Assembly: GCF_040717445.1 (NCBI RefSeq)
Contig: NZ_JBFEFL010000001.1
Span: 930,001 to 994,000 of the forward strand
Reading direction: 5' to 3'
DNA: 64,000 nt
Source of the DNA: Qipengyuania sp. JC766
GTDB taxonomy: Bacteria; Pseudomonadota; Alphaproteobacteria; Sphingomonadales; Sphingomonadaceae
Shown here piece after piece: positions 37,363 to 47,600 of the stretch. Made by a program: the position numbers and the translations under genes. The notes under the pieces are model-generated. The model ran no database searches and had not been told where the DNA came from. It saw only the letters and a list, made by a program, of their open reading frames with translations. Position 1 is the first letter of the stretch; every line of letters starts with the position of its first letter.

Positions 37363-38151
37363 TCACGCCAGATAGCGCTGCCTCAGTGTGTCGGCCAGTT
37401 CTCGGTCGACCCCGAGCGCCCGTTCGACGAAGCCATCGATCGACCCAAAATCAGCCTCGACCTCTCTCGTGAAAGTCGCGAGATACTCCTCTCGCACTTC
37501 CATCAGGTTGCGGATGGTTTCTTCGTCCAGCTTGCCCAGCCTGGCCTCGATGCCGGGCAGGGACTGGGATTTGAGCACGTCGACCGTGGGTGCGAGATTG
37601 GTCAGCAGAAACTCCGCCATCTGGTCGTCGCGGCCGACACCGAGAACGTGCAGGACCAGTGTGGCGGCGACACCCGTCCGGTCCTTGCCGGCGAAGCAGT
37701 GGACGAGGCTAGCGCCCTCCCGCTCGGCAAGAACGCGAAAATACCGGCCGAACATCTCGATCATCGCCGGATTGCGGGCCATCCTCTTGTACACCTGCGT
37801 CATCCGGCGCCTTGCGTAGTCCGCATCCACGGCCGTATCACCTAGGTCTTCATGCGGCGGGCTCGAGCTGGTTTCGCCGTCGTAGAAGACGACCTCGCCA
37901 ACGAACCCCTCGACCCGGCGGCATGGATTGCGCTCGCGCTCCGCATTGCCCCTGAGATCGATGACCGTACGGATATCGAGGGCCGCAATCGCGGCGAGGT
38001 CGGCATCGCTGGCACCGACATGCTGGCCGGAACGAAACAGAAGGTCGCGTCGCACCATGGCGCCATCCGCGCCCCGATACCCTCCGAAATCCCGGAAGTT
38101 GTGGATCCCTTCGGTGGGAAGGAAGGCGGACACGGCGTTGCTGCGAATCAT
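37363..38151 (-). CDS. Tyrosine/serine protein phosphatase-type enzyme
   Basis: The 262-residue cytoplasmic protein opens GIHNFRDFGGYRGADG and carries the cysteine phosphatase signature HCFAGKDRTG with the catalytic Cys and Arg, in the compact PTP/DUF tyrosine-protein phosphatase family. The substrate is unknown; it could be a phosphoprotein, phospholipid or sugar phosphate. The ATG at 38151 gives MIRSNAVSAFLPTEG. It is divergent from the GH97 gene and shares the intergenic region containing a LacI-type palindrome, so it may be part of that regulon. Confidence 0.85.
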   Translation of the reverse strand: MIRSNAVSAFLPTEGIHNFRDFGGYRGADGAMVRRDLLFRSGQHVGASDADLAAIAALDIRTVIDLRGNAERERNPCRRVEGFVGEVVFYDGETSSSPPHEDLGDTAVDADYARRRMTQVYKRMARNPAMIEMFGRYFRVLAEREGASLVHCFAGKDRTGVAATLVLHVLGVGRDDQMAEFLLTNLAPTVDVLKSQSLPGIEARLGKLDEETIRNLMEVREEYLATFTREVEADFGSIDGFVERALGVDRELADTLRQRYLA

Positions 38152-38243
38152 GGCGAGGACGGTGGCAGGTCCCGCCTTCCCGGTGAAGAACTTCCCGCTG
38201 CGATGTCGGAACCGCCGCATCCGATAGACCCCGGGTCACCGGA

Positions 38244-38257
38244 TGTAACCGGTTGCA
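38244..38257. promoter_or_regulatory. Palindromic LacI-type operator 1 (GH97 promoter region)
   Basis: TGTAACCGGTTGCA differs at one base from the palindrome TGTAACCGGTTACA. It lies 72 bases before the GH97 start and 93 before the divergent phosphatase start. The same core AACCGGTT recurs at 44518 and 50902, all around the carbohydrate genes and near a LacI-family regulator. Confidence 0.6.
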
Positions 38258-38328
38258 GGACTTCCGGGCTTCGGTCACAAGGATCGCCTAGACGGTCGCC
38301 CATGACATTGCGACCGGGGAGAAATCAC

Positions 38329-40380
38329 ATGACCGGTCCGCTTCTCAAAGCGATCGCACGCCTGCTCGCGCTTCTGTCCCTTTTTCTGGGGTCCGGTATC
38401 TCCGGAGCTTCCGCGCAGGATGGACCCGAGCTGCGAGAATGCTCGCCCGACGGGCGCCTCTGCTTCGAACTCGCGACGGCAGGCGGGATCGCCGTTTACA
38501 GCATCGATCGCGATGGCGTTCCGGTCATCGAACCGTCGAAGCTGGGCTTCATGCTGCGCGGAGCCGGCAAGTGGCAGAACGGCGTCGAACTTGGCGAGGC
38601 GGAGCGAAGCAGCCGGTCCGAACGGTGGGAGCAGCCCTGGGGTGAGCGCCGCTTCGTCGACAACACCTATCGCGAGATCCGGGTGCCGGTCACCGAGACC
38701 GGCAAGACCCGCCGCCGGATCGATGTCGTTGCCCGCGTCTACGACTACGGTGTCGGCTTCCGCTTCGAATTTCCCGCTCAGGAGCAGCTTTCCGACGTCC
38801 TGGTCGACGAGGAACTGACCGAATTCACCCTGGCCGGCGATGCCACCGCCTGGTGGATACCGGGCGGCGAGTGGAACAGGTACGAGTATCTCTACAACAC
38901 CACGCCGGCGGCGGAGGTCGGCGTGGCACATTCACCGATAACGTTCCGCCGGGCGGACGGCCTTCATGTCGCCATCCACGAGGCCGCGCTGGAGGATTAT
39001 AGCGCGTTCTGGCTCCAGCGCATCGAAGGGCAACGCTTCCGGACCGTTCTCGCGCCCTCGTCCCAGCCCTGGAAGGTCCGGCGTCAGGCGCCGTTTCACA
39101 CGCCATGGCGGACCGTGATGGTGGCTGCCGATGCTCCGGCGCTCTACGCGGCATCGGACCTGATCCTCAATCTCAACGAGCCGAACAGGCTGGGCGACAC
39201 CAGTTATGTACGGCCCCAGAAGTATGTCGGAATCTGGTGGGCGATGCATCTCGACAAGTGGAGCTGGAACGACGGACCCAAGCACGGCGCGACCACCGAA
39301 CACACCACCGACTACATAGACTTCGCGGCCGAGCACGGCTTCGATTCCGTCCTTGTCGAAGGATGGAACGAGGGATGGTGGAGCGAGAGCGGTCGCAACT
39401 TCCAGTTCGCGACCGCCTACCCCGATTTCGACATGGACCGGCTCAGTGCCTACGCGGCCGAAAAGGGCGTGGAGATCATGGGTCACCACGAAACTGCGGG
39501 CAATGCCGGCCTGTACGAGCGGCAGCTCGAGCGTGCTTTCGATTACTACGAGAAGCACGGCGTGCATTCGGTGAAGACCGGCTACGTCGCCGATGCGGGC
39601 GGCGTGCTGCGCGAGGATCCCGACGGTACCGAGCAATGGGAATATCACGACGGGCAATACATGGCGCGTCATCACGTGCTGGTCGCGGAGCGGGCTGCCG
39701 AACACCGGATCGCGATCAACGCGCACGAGCCGATCAAGGACACCGGCATGCGGCGTACCTACCCCAACCTGATGACCCGTGAAGGTGCGCGGGGCACGGA
39801 GTACATGGCATGGGGAGAACCGCCCAATCCTCCCGAACACGAACCGATCCTGCTGTTCACGCGAATGCTCGCGGGTCCGTTCGACCTGACTCCGGGGATC
39901 GTCAGCCTGGAAGGGCGTGACGGGCGTGCCCTTCCCAACACGCTAGCGCGGCAGCTGGCCGACTATGTGGTAATCTACTCGCCACTGCAGATGGTGGCGG
40001 ATCTGCCCGAAAACTATGCCAAGGCCCCGGACGCGCTCGATTTCATCAAGCAGGTCCCGGTCGACTGGGAAGAAACCCGCGTCCTGGCGGCCAGGGTCGG
40101 CGAATACGCCGTCGTCGCCCGGCAACGGCGTGCCGGCAACGACTGGTGGATCGGGGGCGTGACGGACAGCACACGCCGCGAGGTGACTATCGACCTGTCG
40201 TTCCTGCCTGAAGGGTCCACCTACACGGCCGAAATCTGGCGCGATGGCGCAGGCGGGGGGATCGACGGAGACCGGTTCGCGATGGTCCGCGAGATACGCA
40301 AGTTGCGCGCCGGCGATATTGTGACGCTCGCGATGGAGAGCGGCGGCGGTTTTGCGATGAGTCTCAGACCGGCGTCCTAG
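38329..40380 (+). CDS. Glycoside hydrolase family 97 enzyme (alpha-glucosidase type)
   Basis: The 683-residue exported protein starts with a signal peptide ending GASAQ. It has the GH97 layout: an N-terminal beta-sandwich, a barrel with KYVGIWWAMHLDKWSW, GFDSVLVEGWNEGWW, GHHETAGNAGLYE, VKTGYVADAGG, INAHEPIKDTG and TYPNLMTREGARGTEY, then a C-terminal domain. Retaining GH97 enzymes have an Asp at the strand where this one has VKTGY, so it likely belongs to the inverting SusB-like alpha-glucosidases. GGGGAGA precedes the ATG at 38329. It would trim alpha-glucosides in the periplasm. Confidence 0.92.
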   Translation: MTGPLLKAIARLLALLSLFLGSGISGASAQDGPELRECSPDGRLCFELATAGGIAVYSIDRDGVPVIEPSKLGFMLRGAGKWQNGVELGEAERSSRSERWEQPWGERRFVDNTYREIRVPVTETGKTRRRIDVVARVYDYGVGFRFEFPAQEQLSDVLVDEELTEFTLAGDATAWWIPGGEWNRYEYLYNTTPAAEVGVAHSPITFRRADGLHVAIHEAALEDYSAFWLQRIEGQRFRTVLAPSSQPWKVRRQAPFHTPWRTVMVAADAPALYAASDLILNLNEPNRLGDTSYVRPQKYVGIWWAMHLDKWSWNDGPKHGATTEHTTDYIDFAAEHGFDSVLVEGWNEGWWSESGRNFQFATAYPDFDMDRLSAYAAEKGVEIMGHHETAGNAGLYERQLERAFDYYEKHGVHSVKTGYVADAGGVLREDPDGTEQWEYHDGQYMARHHVLVAERAAEHRIAINAHEPIKDTGMRRTYPNLMTREGARGTEYMAWGEPPNPPEHEPILLFTRMLAGPFDLTPGIVSLEGRDGRALPNTLARQLADYVVIYSPLQMVADLPENYAKAPDALDFIKQVPVDWEETRVLAARVGEYAVVARQRRAGNDWWIGGVTDSTRREVTIDLSFLPEGSTYTAEIWRDGAGGGIDGDRFAMVREIRKLRAGDIVTLAMESGGGFAMSLRPAS

Positions 40381-40415
40381 GCACTGGTTCACAGACCAGC
40401 GGGTCCAGCGCCCCG

Positions 40416-42080
40416 TTAGTGATGGTCGTGATGCCCGCTGCCTGCTGCGGCATCGGCATCGCGGCGTCCCTTCGCAATGGCAGAGGCCATCGTGACGGGA
40501 TCGTCGACTGCCGGACCGTCACCGTCCCGGTAGCGGGCGCGAAGGTCTTTCAGTTTCTCCTTCAGACCGCGCACGATCGGCTGAACGGACGGGTCGTCGA
40601 TCCGGTTGTCCATCTCGCTCGGATCGGTCTGCAGGTCGTAGAATTCCCACTGGTTGATGTCGCCGTAGAACCGCATCAGTTTATAGCGGCCAGACTTCAC
40701 GCCGTAATGCGCTCGCACGGCATGGAATCCGGGATATTCATAGTAATGGTAATAGACATCTTCCCGCCAGTCGCGCGGCGGTGAACCGCCCGTCACGTCG
40801 CGCAGCGAACGGCCCTGGATCGTGGCGCGATCCGGCAGACCGGCGTAATCGAGGAATGTCGGCGCATAGTCGACATTCTGGACCGGTACGCTGACCCGGG
40901 TGCCCGGGGCGATGTGGCCGGGATATTGCATGACCAGCGGCGTACGCAGGCTCTCCTCGTACATGAACCGCTTGTCGAACCAGCCATGTTCGCCGAGGTA
41001 GAAGCCCTGGTCGGAAGTGTAGACGACGATCGTGTTGTCCGCCTTGCCCGTCGCCTCGAGCCAGTCGAGCACGCGGCCGACGCTCTCGTCCACGGCCGCG
41101 ACGGTCCCGAGATATTCGTGCATGTATCGCTGGTACTTCCAGATCGCCATTTCGCGGTCCGACATCTCGGCCGCATTCATCGCGTCGTTTTCCGGCTGCA
41201 GTGCGCCGAAATAGGTCGCGCGCTGTTCCGGGGTCATACGCTTGAAGTCGTCGGTCCAGGGATTGAAGCGAAGTTCGCTCGAGCCTTCCTCCAGGGTCAT
41301 CTTCAGATCGTGACCCTCGTACATGTGCTCGTAGATGCTCATTTCCTGGTCCGCCGCGGCGGGCCGACCGTCGTAGTGATCGAAATAGTTTGTCGGCACC
41401 GGGAATTCGGTGCCGATGTATTTCTGCACATGGCGCAGGGCCGGCATGAAATTGCGATGCGGCGCCTTGTGGTGAATGAGGATCGCGAACGGTTCGTCCG
41501 AGCGCGCATTCTCCTCCAGCCAGTCGATGCTCAGGTCCGTGACGATATCGGTGGCATAGCCTTCCACCACGTTTCGCCCGCCCGGGGTGATGATGTCCGG
41601 ATTATAGTACTTCCCCTGATCGTCGAGCACGGCCCAGTCGTCGATCCCGGCACCTTCGGGCGAATAGTTGAGGTGCCACTTGCCGAACAGCGCGGTACGG
41701 TATCCGGACTGCCCGAGGGCGCGCACCCAGTTCCACTGGCCGTTGTCGAAACGCTGCCCATTGCGAGTGAACCCGTGCATGTGGGAAAACTGGCCAGTCA
41801 GCATCGTCGCGCGGCTCGGCCCGCACAGGGAATTGGTGACGTAGCTGTTTTCGAACAGCGCTCCGTTTTGCGCGATCCGGTCGATATTCGGAGTGGGCGC
41901 CAGGCGGCCGATCTCCGTCCCGTAGGCGGAAATGGCCGTCTGCGCGTGATCGTCGGTCATGATGAAGACGATGTTCGGACGCTCCGCCTTCGTTGAACCC
42001 TCTCCGCTCTGAGCCGCGGACGGCGCGGCCGTCGCCAGCGCCAGGATCCAGGCAAAGCCGAAAGCCGATCCGCGCATCAT
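40416..42080 (-). CDS. Exported sulfatase (S1-type)
   Basis: The 554-residue protein has a signal peptide (ending PSAAQ) and the sulfatase motif NSLCGPSRATMLTG, where Cys86 would be converted to formylglycine. The metal-binding Asp pair is in FIMTDDHAQT (residues 43-44), and GKWHLN, and APHRNFMP are also typical. It ends in GHHDHH. It should remove sulfate esters from a glycan, but the subfamily and substrate are unclear. It is 5 bases downstream of the GH3 gene on the same strand, so they form an operon. No formylglycine-generating enzyme is in the window. Confidence 0.92.
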   Translation of the reverse strand: MMRGSAFGFAWILALATAAPSAAQSGEGSTKAERPNIVFIMTDDHAQTAISAYGTEIGRLAPTPNIDRIAQNGALFENSYVTNSLCGPSRATMLTGQFSHMHGFTRNGQRFDNGQWNWVRALGQSGYRTALFGKWHLNYSPEGAGIDDWAVLDDQGKYYNPDIITPGGRNVVEGYATDIVTDLSIDWLEENARSDEPFAILIHHKAPHRNFMPALRHVQKYIGTEFPVPTNYFDHYDGRPAAADQEMSIYEHMYEGHDLKMTLEEGSSELRFNPWTDDFKRMTPEQRATYFGALQPENDAMNAAEMSDREMAIWKYQRYMHEYLGTVAAVDESVGRVLDWLEATGKADNTIVVYTSDQGFYLGEHGWFDKRFMYEESLRTPLVMQYPGHIAPGTRVSVPVQNVDYAPTFLDYAGLPDRATIQGRSLRDVTGGSPPRDWREDVYYHYYEYPGFHAVRAHYGVKSGRYKLMRFYGDINQWEFYDLQTDPSEMDNRIDDPSVQPIVRGLKEKLKDLRARYRDGDGPAVDDPVTMASAIAKGRRDADAAAGSGHHDHH

Positions 42081-42085
42081 CCGCC

Positions 42086-44428
42086 TCACTCCTGGATCGT
42101 GAAGGTCACCGGCGTGCTCGCCTCGGCTCCCGAAGACGGCGCGATCCAGAGTTGGAACTCGCCCGGCTCCCATCCGTGCGACATGTCGGCACGCGTGAAA
42201 GCCAGATCTTGGGGCGCAATCTCGAAAGTCACCGTGCGGCTTTCGCCCGGCTGGAGCATGATCTTCTCGAAGCCCTTCAGTTCCTGGACCGGCCGGGTGA
42301 CCGAACCGACGAGGTCGCGCACGTACAGCTGGACCACTTCCTCCCCGGCGCGTTGGCCGGTATTCGTAATGGTCGCACTCGCAGTGATGTTGCCACCCGC
42401 CGCCATCTGCGCGGAGCTAAGCGTGACCGGCGAATAGGTGAAGTCGGTGTAGCTGAGCCCGTATCCGAAACGGTAGAGCGGATCGTTCGGCGTGTTGAGA
42501 TACCGCGAGACGTATTTCGCGCCCGGCGCGCCCAGCTCGATCGGCCGGCCCGTGTTCTTCATGTCGTAGTGGATCGGCGCCTGACCCACATTGCGGGGAA
42601 AGGTCACCGGCAGCTTGCCGGACGGGTTGTACTTGCCGAACAGCACGTCCGCCACCGCGTGGCCGCCCTGCGTGCCCGGATACCAGGCGTGGAGGATCGC
42701 CGGCACGTTGTCTTCAGCCCAGGTGATCGAATTGGGCCGGCCGCTCAGCATTACGAGGACGACAGGTTTGCCCGTCGCCACGAGCTGCTCCAGCAAGGCT
42801 TGCTGGTTGCCGGGGAGGTCCAGCGAGGTGCGACTGGCGGCCTCACCCGTCATGTCCCACTTCTCGCCCATCGCGGCGACGATGACGTCCGATCGCTCGG
42901 CCAGCGCCAGCGCTTCTGCGAAACCGTCGGTCTTGCCCTCGTCGGCGAACTCGTAGCTCGCGCCCTTCGCGTATTCGACAGTCACACCGTCGGCAGCATT
43001 CGCCCGCAGGCCTTCCAGCAGGGTCACGGGCCGCGTCTGGCGATCACCGGCGGCGGCCCAGCTGCCGATCATGTCCGGCTTGCTGTCCGCGAGCGGCCCT
43101 ACGAGCGCGATCGACTTCGCCGACCCCACGAGCGGGAGTACATCGCCTTCATTCTTGAGCAGGACCATGGACTTGCGCGCAACATCGCGCGCGGCCTCGA
43201 GGAATTCGGGCTTGTAGAGCGTCGCTTCCTGCCGGGCGCGGTCGGAATACCGATAGGGATCCTCGAACAGGCCGAGGCGGTATTTCATTTCCAGAACCCG
43301 GCGCACGGCCGTGTCGATCGCGGCGATATCCACGCGGCCTTCCGCCACCGACTGGGCAAGGTTCTCCATGAAGACCGCACCCTGCATGTCCATGTCGACG
43401 CCGGCATTCAGCGCCTGTTCGCCCGCCTGCTTCAAATCCTCCGCGTAGCCATGCGGCACCATCTCGTTGATCGAGGTGTAGTCGGTCACGACGAAGCCGT
43501 CGAAACCCCACTCGTCGCGCAGGATGTCGGTGAGAAGGTACCGGCTTCCGCTGGCGGGGACGCCGTCGACCTCGTTGAAGCTGGTCATGAAGGACGCGAC
43601 GCCCGCATCGATCGCGGCCTTGAACGGCGGCAGGTACACGTCGCGCAGCGTCCGGTCGCTGACGTCGACGGTGTGATAATCGCGGCCGGCCTGCGCCGCG
43701 CCATAGGCGGCGAAGTGCTTCGCGGTTGCGATGACCGTGTCGACGGCGGAGAGGTCGTCACCCTGGTAACCCTCGACCCGCGCCTTTGCGACCTTGCTCC
43801 CGAGATAGACGTCTTCGCCTGCGCCTTCCGAAATGCGGCCCCAGCGCGCATCGCGGGCGACATCGACCATCGGCGAGAAGGTCCAGTGGATTCCTTCGGC
43901 GCTGGCTTCCTCGGCCGATACGCGCGCGGACAATTCGACCGCTTCCATGTCCCAGCTGGCCGCTTCGCCTAGCGAGATCGGGAAGATCGTGCGGTGTCCG
44001 TGAATCACGTCGTACCCGAACAGGAGCGGGATCTTCAGGCGAGTCCCGTTGATCGCGAGATCCTGCAGTTCGCGCGTGTAGTCGGCGGTATAGGCATTGA
44101 AGATCGAACCGACCTTCCCCGCCCGGATGTCCGCCTTGTAGGTATCGCGCATCGTCGGGCCGGTGGACTCCCAGTCGCTCGTCAGCAGTGTCAGCTGGCC
44201 GATCTTCTCGTCCAGTGTCATGCGGCCGATGAGTTCGTCCAGGAACCGGTCCATTTCCGCATCGGGTGCGGCCCATTCCGGCTGGCCCGGCTCTATCTCG
44301 ACCGTACCGGCAGCGGACGGCTGGGCCGACATGTCCCGCGCCTGTGCCGGCGAAGTCGCCAGTGCCGTGGCGAGACAGATGGCGAGTGGTCCGCTCAGGG
44401 CGAACTGGTGGATCGAATTGCGCTTCAT
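42086..44428 (-). CDS. Glycoside hydrolase family 3 beta-glucosidase (BglX-like)
   Basis: The 780-residue exported enzyme has a signal peptide, the GH3 N-terminal barrel (MTLDEKIGQLTLL, FGYDVIHGHRTIFP, KHFAAYGA) with the nucleophile Asp316 in FDGFVVTDYTSI, the GH3 C-terminal domain (KSMVLLKNEGDVLPL, GTQGGHAVADVLFGKYNPSGKLP) and a fibronectin-like end domain (GFEKIMLQPGESRTV). BglX-like enzymes cleave beta-glucosides at the non-reducing end. It is the first gene of an operon with the sulfatase, divergent from the TonB receptor, and its promoter overlaps a LacI-type palindrome. Confidence 0.94.
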   Translation of the reverse strand: MKRNSIHQFALSGPLAICLATALATSPAQARDMSAQPSAAGTVEIEPGQPEWAAPDAEMDRFLDELIGRMTLDEKIGQLTLLTSDWESTGPTMRDTYKADIRAGKVGSIFNAYTADYTRELQDLAINGTRLKIPLLFGYDVIHGHRTIFPISLGEAASWDMEAVELSARVSAEEASAEGIHWTFSPMVDVARDARWGRISEGAGEDVYLGSKVAKARVEGYQGDDLSAVDTVIATAKHFAAYGAAQAGRDYHTVDVSDRTLRDVYLPPFKAAIDAGVASFMTSFNEVDGVPASGSRYLLTDILRDEWGFDGFVVTDYTSINEMVPHGYAEDLKQAGEQALNAGVDMDMQGAVFMENLAQSVAEGRVDIAAIDTAVRRVLEMKYRLGLFEDPYRYSDRARQEATLYKPEFLEAARDVARKSMVLLKNEGDVLPLVGSAKSIALVGPLADSKPDMIGSWAAAGDRQTRPVTLLEGLRANAADGVTVEYAKGASYEFADEGKTDGFAEALALAERSDVIVAAMGEKWDMTGEAASRTSLDLPGNQQALLEQLVATGKPVVLVMLSGRPNSITWAEDNVPAILHAWYPGTQGGHAVADVLFGKYNPSGKLPVTFPRNVGQAPIHYDMKNTGRPIELGAPGAKYVSRYLNTPNDPLYRFGYGLSYTDFTYSPVTLSSAQMAAGGNITASATITNTGQRAGEEVVQLYVRDLVGSVTRPVQELKGFEKIMLQPGESRTVTFEIAPQDLAFTRADMSHGWEPGEFQLWIAPSSGAEASTPVTFTIQE

Positions 44429-44502
44429 GGCTTCCCCTCTCTCATGGCTGTGTCCGCCATGTCACTTTCCGGGGCCGAACGGATTCGGCGGGTTGTGGCA
44501 AG

Positions 44503-44532
44503 ACTATACAGTCCGAATGAAACCGGTTACAA
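44503..44532 (-). promoter_or_regulatory. Candidate sigma-70 promoter of the GH3-sulfatase operon
   Basis: On the minus strand TTGTAA (44532-44527) and TATAGT (44508-44503) are separated by 18 bases. The -35 half lies within the palindrome at 44518-44531, so a bound regulator would block RNA polymerase. The GH3 start is 75 bases downstream. Confidence 0.5.
44518..44531. promoter_or_regulatory. Palindromic LacI-type operator 2 (between GH3 and TonB receptor)
   Basis: TGAAACCGGTTACA has one mismatch from the palindrome TGTAACCGGTTACA. It lies in the 194-base region between divergent genes: 90 bases before the GH3 start and 92 before the receptor start, so it could control both. It overlaps the -35 box of the leftward promoter. 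Confidence 0.6.
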
Positions 44533-44622
44533 GATGCATCTCAAAATGTTGATTCGAGCACGGCAGGAGCCGGCCCGTTTTCAGAGGTCCAGCACGCACG
44601 GACCATGTGGGGAGAGATTTTG

Positions 44623-47600
44623 ATGGGATTTTCGCGCACTACTCGTTCGTCCGTCGCCGGTCGCTTGGCCAGTGCCTTGGTGCTTGGCAGCACTGCCAGC
44701 GCCCTGGCAATCGGTTTCGCGACCCCGGTCGCCGCGCAGGAAGTGAACGCCTCGCTTCGCGGCCGGATTTCGGGCGGCGCCACCGAGGTGACGGCGGTCA
44801 ATGTCGATACCGGAGCAAGGCGAACGGTGTCCGTCGGTTCTGACGGGCGATACAATTTTGCCGTCCTTGCTGCGGGCGAGTATCGGCTCGATGTGACGAC
44901 CTCCAGAGGCGTCCTCCCGACCGACGTCTTCGAACTTTTCGTGGCGCAGAATGCGATCCTCGATTTCGACGTCGCCGAACTGCTCGCTGCGCAGGCTGCC
45001 GACACGACTACTCCGGATATCGCAGCGGGGGACAACGTGATTCTCGTGACCGGCCAGCGGATCCGCAGCCTGGAAGGCGGCGAAGTCGGTGCCAATATTA
45101 GCGAGCGGGAAATCGAAACGCTTCCGCAGAACAACAGGAACTTCCTGGCATTCGCGGACCTCGCGCCGGGCGTTTCCTTCGAAAATCCCGACGGCCAGTC
45201 GCGCATTCAGGGCGGCGGTCAGAACAGCCGCACGGTCAACGTCTATATCGATGGCGTCGGTCAGAAGGATTATGTCCTGAAGAACGGCATCACCGGGCAG
45301 GACAGCTCGCAGGGCAACCCCTTCCCCCAGCTGGCGGTCGGCGAATATCGCGTGATCAGCTCGAACTACAAGGCGGAGTTCGACCAGGTCAGTTCGGTGG
45401 CCATCACGGCGGGGACCAAGTCGGGCAGCAACGAATTCCACGGCACTGCCTTCGTCGATTACACCGATACCGACATGCGCGCACTCACACCGCTGGAAAA
45501 GTTCGGCGGACGCGAGAAGGCCGAAACCAAGGATCTCCAGTTCGGTGGCGCGCTCGGCGGCCCGATCATCAAGGACACGCTTTTCTTCTTCGGAACCTAC
45601 GAAGGGAAACGTCGTCGTCTGCCCGTCGTGATCGAGCCCGGCGCCAACTTCCCGGTCAGCTTCTTCCCGACCGAGTTTCAGGACCTTTTCGGCCCGACCC
45701 AGCAGGAATTCAACGAAGACCTGTTTTTCGGCAAGCTGACCCTTCAGGCGACCGACCGCGACCTCTTCGAAATCACCGGAAAGTATCGCAACGAATCCGG
45801 TATCTTCCTTGGCAACGGCAGCTCTGCTGTGGAAACGGCTTCGTCTCAGGACGTCGATGAGAAACGGGGCCTGTTCCGCTGGGTGCACAGCGGCGACAAT
45901 TTCGTGAACGACTTCAAGGCGACATACGAGAGCGCTTTCTGGTCGCCTCGTCCGCAAGAATTCACGCCCGGGCAAATCTATACCTTTGGCGGGGTCAGCC
46001 CCGTCACGGGCCAGAATCTCGTCCGCCCGCAGATTCTGCGGATCGGAGGCAGCCCGAACTTCCAGGACAAGGGTCAGGAAGGCTATTCCGTTCAGAACGA
46101 TTTCACTTGGACCGGTCTCGACAACCACACGATCAAGGCCGGTGTGAAGTCGAAATGGGTCCGGCTCGACCGGGTCGAGCAGAACTTCTTCAACCCGCAA
46201 TATTCCTACAACGTGAACCTGGTGCCGGGCGAGTTCAACACGACCATTCCCTATCGGGTCCAGTTCGGTGCCGGCACCGGTCAAGGCACGCCTTCGGTTA
46301 TCTCGAACAACTGGCAGTTCGGCGTTTACATCCAGGACGACTGGATCGTGAACGACCGCCTGACTCTCAACTTCGGTATCCGCTGGGATTACGAGGAAAC
46401 GCCGTCCTATCTCGATTTCGTGACGCCGGCGGATGTCGTCGCCGCCGTTTCGGAAGAGAACTATCCGAACATCTACCAGCCGGGCGTCGAGTACGACATC
46501 AACGACTACATCACCGATGGCACGCAGCGCGAAGCCTTCCTGGGCGCATTTCAGCCGCGCCTGGGCTTCAGCTACCAGTTCCTCGATCAGGGAAAACTGA
46601 CCCTGTTCGGCGGTTACGGGCGTTCCTACGATCGCAACCAGTTCGATTTCATCGCGCAGGAAGTGAGCATCAATGCGTACAGCACGCGCGAGTTCAACTT
46701 CATCACCGGTGATCCGAACAACACTTGCAACCCCAGCCCGACCTGCGTGCCTTTCGATCCGATCTACCTGACAGAAGAGGGTCGCCAGCTTCTGCTCGAC
46801 AATGCAGGCGTTGGCGCCGGTCGAAGTATCCGCCTGATCAACAACGATCTGAAAGTGCCCTATTCGGACCAGTTCAGCCTCGGCCTGCGAAGCGACCTGA
46901 CCAGCCTGTTCAATGTCGAGGTCGGATACCGGCATATCAAGAGCCGCGACGGGTTCGCCTATCTTCTCGGCAACCGGCGCGAGGACGGCAGCTTCTTCAC
47001 GCCGCCCCCGGCCACTCCAGGTTCGCCGTTCGGCTTCGCGCCTCCGGGATGGGGCTCGATCATCATCGGGACGAACGGACTGAAGACCGATGAAGATGCG
47101 GTGCACTTCAAGTTCGTGAAGCGCTATACCCAGCAATCTCCTTGGAACCTCTCGGCAACCTATACCTACACCGACGGGACCGAGAACCGTGCCTTCGGCG
47201 AATACTTCTCGTTCGATTTCCCGACGCTGGACGATTACACCGTCAAGACCTCGAGCGGCCTGCGCAAGCATCGCCTGGTCATTGCCGGCGCGGTCGACCT
47301 GCCGACGGAAACGACGCTTTCGGGCAAGTTCCTCATTTCGTCGCCGGCGTATCTCAACAGCTTCGTCCGTACGCCGGGCGGCAACCCGCCGGTGGAGGTC
47401 GTGACGGTCGAAACCGAAGGCAACGGGGATCGCTGGGGCTTCCGGCAGCTCGATTTCGCGGTGACTCAGAACATTCCGTTGAATTTCCTGAGCGACCGGA
47501 CGCGGGTCTATGTGCGTGCGGACCTCATCAACGCGCTGAACGACCGGAACTACAACAGCTTCAACGGCGTAACCGGATTGCGGAACCCGAACTCCTTCAG

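Noticed and set aside
40384-40399. Hairpin CTGGT/ACCAG between the convergent GH97 and sulfatase genes
   Set aside because: Five base pairs without a T tract on either strand; too weak for a terminator call.
44581-47271. Open frame of nearly 900 codons antisense to the TonB receptor
   Set aside because: It mirrors the receptor gene, has no recognisable domain, and is a usual by-product of high GC. Similar long antisense frames (for example 1764-3476 and 5787-8453) were dropped for the same reason.
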